NCBI RefSeq assembly: GCF_010389155.1
Contig: NC_057767.1
Coordinates: 8,787,765 to 8,851,764 of the forward strand
Reading direction: 5' to 3'
DNA from: Erigeron canadensis
Taxonomy: Eukaryota > Streptophyta > Magnoliopsida > Asterales > Asteraceae
DNA length: 64,000 bases
Under the pieces are notes generated by a model that saw only the letters and a list, made by a program, of their open reading frames with translations, did no database searches and had not been told where the DNA came from. Numbering within the stretch: position 1 is the first letter of the stretch; every line of letters begins with the position of its first letter. The position numbers and the translations under genes were made by a program. Of the stretch, positions 56,979 through 64,000 are shown one piece after another.

Positions 56979-57643
56979 TGTTAAGTCTGGGATTCGCTGA
57001 CGAAGACTTGCTGGCTGACACACGTTGTCAGCAAGTCTCTAACAATTCACCAGCAACTAAAGAGACGTCTTCAGCAAGATGCATACTGACCTAAGTTTGT
57101 CTTGGCGGGAAATATTCAAACTACATAAAGACAAAAAGGTCACATGGTGGTTAACTAACTGTAATTTGCCCTGAATGGTAAATGTACATGTTGGGACCAA
57201 AGCAAGGGTTCTCTCTCTTTCTTACCCGATTTGGTATAGAAGACAATAGGCACATGATTCAAGTACCATGAGCCAACTGGAAGTCGACAACCACCATCAA
57301 GTCACAATCAAAGCAGGCTGTGTTGACTCATGTTTTCCCCTATATAAAGCAACACAGCCACATTGTGCTAAGTGCGTCTGGCCGTCTAGAAAGTGTGTAT
57401 CACTTGTAATTGCTCAAGGTTTTCTTATCTGTCTAGACTTAGCAATTATCTTTGTTCTTTTGTATTCTTGTAAGTCAAGTGTAAGATCAACCATGTATTC
57501 ATCGTTTAATCAATGATACATATGATTATCCTTGCATTGATGTATTGCAATTAAACTTTACATTGTTCTTGTTGTTTACTTGCTTGCTTATTTTCTTTCT
57601 TGTATTCTAAATTAAACATAAGTTGTGCATCCGTGGACCATCA
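56979..57643 (+). repeat. 3' LTR of the Sirevirus
   Basis: 665 bp, 7 transitions and no indels relative to the 5' LTR. It is followed by the GATAT target duplication. Confidence 0.95.
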
Positions 57644-57648
57644 GATAT

Positions 57649-58494
57649 AACATGAGATATGACATGATTAAAACTATATGATTTCAACATTGTTCATTAT
57701 ATGGGGTTTTTAATTTTTAAGCAACTAGAACATTTTTTTAAGCAACACTAAGATTAACATTAGATTGAAACAATTATTGTTACGAAGAATTCATGGTATA
57801 TCTTGTTATGAAAAAGGTTATTTTCTCTCTATATATTTTTAAGCAATTTGATAGTTTTTAGTTTGTTTTTAGGGTTTGTTTTCTTTTACTTTTTGTTTAT
57901 TACCTTTGTAAAAAAATAATCAAATAATCTTCTTCATTTTCTTTTTAAGCAATATCGGTTTTTCTTTCTATTATTTTGGTTGCCTAATAATCTTCTTCTT
58001 ATTTTTTAAGCAATAGCAGCCTTTCTTTCTTTTATTTTTGTTGCCTTACAAAAAAAATCTATGAAAATATTATAATTAGTAATGATATATATATATATAT
58101 ATATTTGAAACAAAATAGAGACAAAATTTGAACTATCAATTTCGACTTTTAAAGTCCAATCTTTTTTTGAAAATCTTGAAGGAGTTGTTAGAGTAACAAG
58201 TAATTTTGCAGTGGGTTCAAACTTTGAAATTATATGATGTTTAATCACCCATGCAAGCTTAACTTTTATGGGTAACAAAAGTCAAAATATCTAACAGATT
58301 TGCTGATAGTGTCGATCCCTATATCTTTCCGTGTTTCTTTGATTTGTTGATGATAACCTGGATATACGTGTTGCATTTGGTATTTTCTTTATGTTTTTAT
58401 ATTTCAAGTTTATTCTCATAATTTTTTTTAATTTATATCATTTATCCATGTGATCATTGCTTTAGATGTTGTTGATAGTCTCCGTTGATGCTAT
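57649..58494. other. Intergenic AT-rich DNA right of the Sirevirus
   Basis: No gene found. A (TA)n tract lies near 58,087-58,104. The 90-codon minus-strand frame at 58006-58278 has low-complexity composition and no recognisable domain. Confidence 0.5.
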
Positions 58495-58792
58495 CACTAC
58501 TACAAATTTAGGGCAATAGAGACCGGTAAAATAAATGAGACCGGTTGTTTTCTAAAACAATGGTCTCTATACTTATACAACCGGTCTTTATGGGTTTGGC
58601 GGGAAGATATTATATAAGCGGGAACAAAGAATAGAGACCACTTAATTAGAATTAAACTGGACCCTATTCTTAGAATAGAGACCGGTTGACAATCGGTCTC
58701 TATTAGAAAGATCAATAGTCATAGAGACCGATTTTTAGACAGGTCTCTAAAGTCATTTTAACAGATCTCTATTGTATTATTTTGTACTTGTG
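58495..58792. mobile_element. CACTA-like MITE, 298 bp
   Basis: The left end is CACTACTACAAATTTAGGGC and the right end, inverted, is CACAAGTACAAAATAATAC, matching at most of the first dozen positions. Subterminal words GAGACCGGT/ACCGGTCTC occur in both orientations. A perfect 3-bp target duplication TAT (58492-58494 and 58793-58795) is the size made by CACTA transposases. No ORF, so it is non-autonomous. Confidence 0.75.
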
Positions 58793-58795
58793 TAT

Positions 58796-61308
58796 GTAGT
58801 TTATTAGAATATAAATGTTATACTTACTTTGTTATTTATTTGCATCTCTTGTAAAAGTTAATTATAGATAATGTGAAAAACTAATAACTAATGAATGAGA
58901 TGATTATAAGTTTAATCTTCATAAAAATGTTTTTTTTACATATACATTTAAAGGTTTCGTCTAAATTCTTCCTCTATTGAAACATTTTGAAAACTAATAA
59001 TTGAGTTAATCTGACAACAATTTTAGCATAAAAAGTAAACTTAGTAAATAATAGAAGAATAAATAAACCCATATTACCATTTATTGGTTGTGAATAGTTA
59101 TCCAAGATACAAGCATGATATTTTCATCGTTTATAATACCCGAATAATCATAAGGAGTTATGTATAAAGTATTGTGATAACATATGCCATTATGATTTTT
59201 TAGATTTTTTTAGCTGAAAACTGGATCTATAATAAAAAAAGGTTGTTGTTATTATTATTATTTTGAAGATCGAGTTAGTAATTAGTACTTAGTAGTTAGT
59301 ATTTGAGAGACCATAATGACATCAAATTGGGTAATATACGAAACTTGAATCATGTATGCCAGGGATAAAACCAATTCAAAGGCTCTCAAAAACCCCCCTA
59401 ATAATCCTTTCTACAAATGTAGATTGTGAGATTCGTAGCCTGGTGTATTTTCTCAAGGTTTAAGATCTTACCAATGGATTACCAACCTATTAGCTAAAAG
59501 TTAATATCATTTATTTTAGTCAATGTAGGGTTAGCCCATTGTGTAAATCTTTTACCTTTTAGAGTAAAGAGGAAGATTTCATCTTTGATAATGGTATAAA
59601 TGTAGGATTATTTGATGTATTTAGGGGGTAGGGGGTGGTCTGTTTTTTCAAAAGAGATTTTCCCTTTTCAAATTAGGATTGTGGTTTTTTGAAAAGCATA
59701 TATGTATTCCATAAATGTGTTTTCATAGTAGATAATCATTTTTTCTTCAAATACTTTTTTAGTTTTTTTTGTTTTACAAATTTAATAATCAAATAATTAT
59801 TTTAAAACATAATCTCAAACACTCTCTATGCGTGATAAATTTATTACAAATATTGTAAATTTCTTCAATTCAATCTTTATATGTTATTATGATATCCATA
59901 ATTATGTAAATGATATATGTGAACAAATTCATTCATATATGAGACATAATATTCCTAACAAATTCTCTTAATAGTCCTTATAATATCATAATTATATGTC
60001 TATGTAATTACATGTCTTAAGATCGAAAACTAATTTTAATATATTTTTAAATATGTTCCTCGCATATTACACAAGTCAATAATTTAGTATTTATTAAAAG
60101 GCAATTGACCTAATTTTATTTGACCAATCACAGTCCTCAATTTCTTGAAATTAGTTAATTCAACACATGTCTAAATTAATTTACACTTTACACTATTTAG
60201 TTTTTTATCACCAATTTACACTTTAACCAAAAAAATAATTAATACTTTATTTCATAATTTCTATCTAATAACAAAATATAGCTAAAAGTTTGAGATGTTA
60301 CAACATTTGAATTAACACGAATAATTATTTTTATCAATGTTTTTTTTTTATATTATTTGTAATCAAATTAATGTAATATTGTTGTTATTAATAATTGTAA
60401 TTAGACTATAATTAGGATAATCATTCATATAATTAGTAATTGGAATTAACTATATATATTTAGGATATAGATTTTTTTTATATAAACTGAATACTACATA
60501 TAAAATCACAACAAACGAAATTATTGAAAACCCCACAAACCAGTTGCTACTTTTATTGTTCTTAATAATCATGACTAAGGAAAATAAAATTACTTTTCTG
60601 CAAGACATTAATGAGAACTTGATCAATTGTGTAATCAAAGTTAAGATATTGATTATCTGGAAGAGTTTGTATAAAAGAAACCCTGTTGTACCAACCATCT
60701 TTAATATGATTTAGCATTCAGTATTAATATTTGAATATCTCAAATTCTTTTTAAGTATACTTTTTCATTTAACGTATAAGTATATTTTTTGTTCAATATA
60801 CTAAATCTTATATTGATAATGTTGTTAATTCCATGTATCTGATTCTGCCTAAAATCTAGTTAGATATTAAAGTTAGTGTATACAAAAATTTATTTTCAAA
60901 AATTAATAACATCCATACCTTTTTTTAAACTCGTAATGTCAAATAGCACATATGCTGTGTTCCTTTGAAATAGTAAAACCGAGACACCGTTACCAAGCCA
61001 CCAACATGAGCAGCATCACAGCAAACCTTGAAATCACAGCAGAGACCGACGATGAAGAGGGTATATTATGTTTTGATTTTTTTGTTGCTTTTAGTTTAGA
61101 GTTTAGACGAGAAATCCAGCGAGAGAGAGCACGCTATTATTAGCTTATCATAAGCAGAAACTGCAGGAATTAAATAGAAAAACCTTTGAGAAAATTTCTC
61201 TATAAATTAATTAGCTTATCATTCATGACCTATGACTCTCCAGATAAAATTGAATAAAAAAAAGACCAAAATGGTTAGTGGACTAATTCCTTAACTAACA
61301 CGAAGTAA

Positions 61309-61310
<2 letters not shown>
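58796..61310. other. Intergenic AT-rich DNA
   Basis: No supportable gene. Two short exon-like stretches deserve mention. (1) About 60,590-60,715 on the minus strand has an open frame containing WYNRVSFIQTLPDNQYLNFD that ends near a CAG. (2) 61,005-61,058 on the plus strand reads MSSITANLEITAETDDEE after an ATG, followed by GGTATAT, like a first exon with a donor. Neither has a recognisable family or a partner exon nearby; they may be captured gene fragments. Confidence 0.35.

Positions 61311-61313
<3 letters not shown>

Positions 61314-61351
<38 letters not shown>
61314..61351. repeat. (ATT)n microsatellite
   Basis: About 12 units. On the minus strand it follows the end of the coding fragment at 61,430-62,160 and could be the tail of a non-LTR retroelement. 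Confidence 0.85.
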
Positions 61352-61353
<2 letters not shown>

Positions 61354-61429
61354 AATACACTTTAATTAAATTTTCATAAAACTTACTAGAAATTAGTGGA
61401 GAGTCGCGATACTATCTGGGCTACCACAC

Positions 61430-62163
61430 CTAGCTATTAAAAGATAATCCTATGAAAAGTATGAGTAGAAGCAGGTGCCCCAATAATGTCTTGAGTCACA
61501 GAGAACGTTCGGATCCGTTTTAGTAAGGCTAGCGCATCATTCTCAAGTTCTCCAAAGGAAGAGAAAGCAAAGGGAAGAAACCCTTATCCAATGTCAGTAC
61601 ACTTAGCCTCATACTTAACACGCTTACGTTGCGCTGCTTCAGTTACCGCACGACCAGGTAAAAAATCAATCATACCCATTTGCGTCAAAGGAGTTGAGCA
61701 TGTCAAATCAACACTTACATTAAGACCCCTATCCCACGAGCACAACAACATGTCGGCAGGACGTAAGCGTGTGTCTCTTTCTCCACTAAGCCCGATATCA
61801 ACTTCTTTACGAACTGAAATCCCCGTACGAGTGCATATGTCAACTAGGGTATCGCGAACTATGTTATGTCGACGTTTAATACCATCTAAACCAGCACAAG
61901 ATACAACATGGTCCCCATAAAGACCCTCGAACAAGCTGAACACGACATCTGCACAGAGAAAAGAGGAATACCAAGTCGATGACATAGTACACGTCGATAG
62001 GTCATAGCATTCATAGTCTGGCCTAACCTACAGATAGGAACCACCCTAAACTAGTCCCAAGTATGGTCCTCCTTTTGAGTTTTCCATAGCGCCATCTGCC
62101 GAGTAGATAAAGAATACATAGATTCAGCCTTCTGAGTGACAAGTGTGACATATAAATCTGCCA
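61430..62163 (-). pseudogene. Decayed coding fragment, retroelement-like C-terminal region
   Basis: On the minus strand a reading frame can be followed with breaks from about 62,160 to 61,440. The best part (61584-61985) has GDHVVSCAGLDGIKRRHNIV, then LRPADMLLCSWDRG and VSVDLTCSTPLTQ, then KRVKYEAKCTDIG. I remember this pattern from repetitive plant proteins annotated as reverse-transcriptase related. The H-C-RHN cluster followed by RPADM..VDLT resembles the zinc finger plus restriction-like nuclease at the end of R2-type elements, but that is inference. Stops lie at about 61,581-61,583 and 62,054, and a frame change near 61,985. Not functional. Confidence 0.55.
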
Positions 62164-62180
62164 ATTTCTTCTTCTTCGTC

Positions 62181-62181
<1 letters not shown>

Positions 62182-62260
<79 letters not shown>
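62182..62260. repeat. (ATT)n microsatellite, about 26 units
   Basis: Pure run. A direct repeat of about 90 bp lies outside each of the two (ATT)n tracts: 61,225-61,310 and 62,280-62,400, sharing ATTCATGAC, CCAGATAAAA, GACCAAAATG and CTTTAACTAA-type words. Confidence 0.9.
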
Positions 62261-62400
62261 CATAGGGTGGTCAGCCTACAATTCATGACTATTGAGTCAT
62301 TCACCAATGACCCTCCCAGATAAAACGAAATTTTTTTATAAAAAAAAAGACCAAAATGATCGGTGGATAATTCTTTAACTAATACAGAGTTATTCAATGG

Positions 62401-63530
62401 TTCAAATTGGTTAATTGTCGGTATATCTGCGCCTTCGGCCAATCTCCTCATCTGGCATCGCCGGTTTCGACACGTGCTCAATTGGGAAGGTTCCAATACT
62501 TAGTGGGCATCAAATTATTATATATACTAAATCTAATCAATAGAGCTACAGTAGCTTTTGATTAATTCTAACTAACTTGGTTAAGATATATCTATATAAT
62601 TATTAAAACAGTAAGAATTCGAATAATTCTAGAACTTGTAAAAATCAAACCTATTTTATAAAATTGTCACGTAAGATTATAACCTATGTGACATTTCCAT
62701 GTATTTTTATACAATATTTATCTTATAACCTCTATTTAAACATTATAAAATAACAATAGTATAATATAATTCATAGATTTATTCATATCCTGTATAAATA
62801 AAAATAAACTATTTTGGCAAAAATCTTTCAAATCACACAAACTCTTATTAATTATTGACAAATATTTACTTCTTGAATTATTTTTTTTGGTAGATATCAT
62901 ATGATCAGATCTCTACTTCATAAATATAATCAAATATCAACATATCATATATTACCTAGCTATCCGATAACAAAAAGAAAAGAGAAAAGGAGACACGAGA
63001 AAATGTTATTTAATTTAATATTTAATACGAGAAGCCAAACAGGGAAACAAGCAAAAGAAAATAGTTAATAGCCTTTGTGCTTAATGTAAGGGTTAATTTA
63101 ATATTACGTTAGAGTTTGTTTTGCAAACAGACAAAATAGTTTTTAATTATTATGCATATTTACTATCAAAACTCATTTTTAAATAAAAACAAGTACCATT
63201 TTATTTAGTTAATAAAACCACAACTGCAATAGAGTTTATTTCTTAAAGTTATATTCTTTTAAGTAATGTATGTTTAGTTAAAATGATACGGCCTTATCCA
63301 AAGGGTTTTAATATTGTAAAAAATTTGCTACAAGCTGATAAATTATCATCAAGAATTACAAGTCCACAATCAAACGTATGAATACATGATGTTACCACTT
63401 AAAATTTAGATGAATTTTTATCAGTGTATATAAAGTTAGAAAAACAAATTATTAATAGCCGTTGACGTATACATTCTAAACCTTTAGCCAACTTAATTTA
63501 ACTATATTTTTTAACTATATTTTTTAACAG
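62401..63530. other. Intergenic AT-rich DNA
   Basis: Nothing identifiable: no ORF with a domain, no clear repeats beyond short AT runs. Confidence 0.5.
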
Positions 63531-63558
63531 CCGCACATCGTGCGGGTAGAAGACCTAG
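63531..63558 (+). mobile_element. Helitron-like 3' terminus
   Basis: The hairpin CCGCAC-ATC-GTGCGG is followed by GTAGAAGAC, CTAG and TATATA. It is nearly the same as the terminus at 25625-25653 (CCGCGC-ATC-GCGCGG ... CTAG|T), indicating one family. The 5' end was not identified. Confidence 0.5.
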
Positions 63559-64000
63559 TATATATATATATATTGCCGATATAGCAGAGAGAAAAAAAGA
63601 ATAAATTCTCTCGCTTCTGATTGACTGAGAGTTTTATTTTCTTGTATTCTGATTGGTTGGATTATATTTAGAAACTATTAAATGTCATTTTTATATTTGG
63701 TAAAAATTGAATTTAAAGAAAAACTATATAAATAAAATAGATTCAAATTCTTAATGAGTTGGAAATCTTTTAACATAACTTAACATTCATAAATTTATAC
63801 TTCTGTAATCCATTTATACATTAAAAAAATCAAAAGGCTAATTATATTTGGTTTGTAGCTAAGAAATTTATCAATTTATATATACTGTTTATTTATCAAC
63901 AATGATTATTTATTTTCCCCCACTAAAATAAACTTTAAATGAACTAATATTAGATACATTTTTTTCTGTTTAATTAAAAAGCCTTTAATCTAATACGGTA

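Larger units (their letters stand above)
44091..57643 (+). mobile_element. Sirevirus-type Ty1/copia retrotransposon, 13.55 kb
   Basis: A complete element by structure: identical-length 665-bp LTRs (44091-44755 and 56979-57643), 5-bp target duplication GATAT (44086-44090 and 57644-57648), primer binding site for initiator Met-tRNA, and a purine tract before the 3' LTR. The order is gag, protease, integrase, reverse transcriptase, RNase H, as in Ty1/copia. The unusually long gag and an additional large ORF after pol are the marks of Sireviruses. The LTRs differ at 7 of 665 sites, all transitions, so the insertion is recent: very roughly 0.4 million years at an assumed 1.3e-8 substitutions/site/year. 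Coding regions after gag contain several stops and frameshifts, so the copy is not autonomous. Confidence 0.95.

Noticed and set aside
62051..62263. Open frame coding poly-isoleucine
   Set aside because: It is only the (ATT)n microsatellite read on the minus strand.

Overview
The window is nuclear DNA of a flowering plant: AT-rich introns, plant splice sites, plant retrotransposons, MITEs and Helitron-like ends. The genes resemble receptor-like-kinase/phloem-protein-2 (PP2) fusion proteins that I remember from Asteraceae, so a member of that family is my best guess. I made no database comparison.

Layout. Two tandem paralogous genes on the minus strand fill about 1-43,000. Gene 1 (7436 to beyond the left edge) reads: pseudokinase exon, two microexons, kinase I, kinase II, start of a linker exon. 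Gene 2 (about 42,932 to 9600) reads: two pseudokinase exons, each followed by a microexon; a tandem array of nine 48-51-nt microexons in roughly 0.7-kb repeats (31,095-36,517); a 47-nt microexon; kinase I; kinase II; a linker exon; and two PP2-like domains ending at a stop at 9600. Splice sites and phases were worked out by hand. All exons from kinase I to the stop join in frame (one GC donor). The 16-17-codon microexons are phase 0 at both ends, so any number can be included without a frameshift. Without the array gene 2 encodes about 1381 aa from the nearer pseudokinase start. The six array copies with intact splice sites would add 101 residues.

The three N-terminal kinase domains keep the P-loop, the VAIK-type lysine and HRD, but have GFG in place of DFG, and two also lack the catalytic-loop Asn. 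They are probably pseudokinases placed in front of two kinases with complete motifs. The predicted product is a pseudokinase, a variable linker, two kinases and two PP2 lectin-like domains. I see no transmembrane segment, so it is probably cytoplasmic.

Mobile DNA. Gene 2's introns hold an old minus-strand Ty1/copia element (17,744-24,150), a hAT-like element whose target duplication abuts a splice donor (36,902-38,170), MITEs, a SINE-like element and several Helitron-like ends. Gene 1 preserves the empty sites of three of these insertions. About 1.15 kb upstream of gene 2's first ATG lies a 13.55-kb plus-strand Sirevirus-type Ty1/copia element (44,091-57,643). It has 665-bp LTRs differing at 7 sites, a long gag with two CCHC knuckles, a broken pol and a broken third ORF. 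Between pol and the third ORF lies a chain of stem-loops, three sets of them in a 106-111-bp tandem repeat whose stems are conserved by paired changes. The right end (57,649-64,000) is intergenic, with a CACTA-like MITE, a decayed retroelement-like coding fragment between two (ATT)n tracts, and a Helitron-like terminus.

The two strongest candidates for something undescribed are the exon array and the structured repeat array of the Sirevirus.
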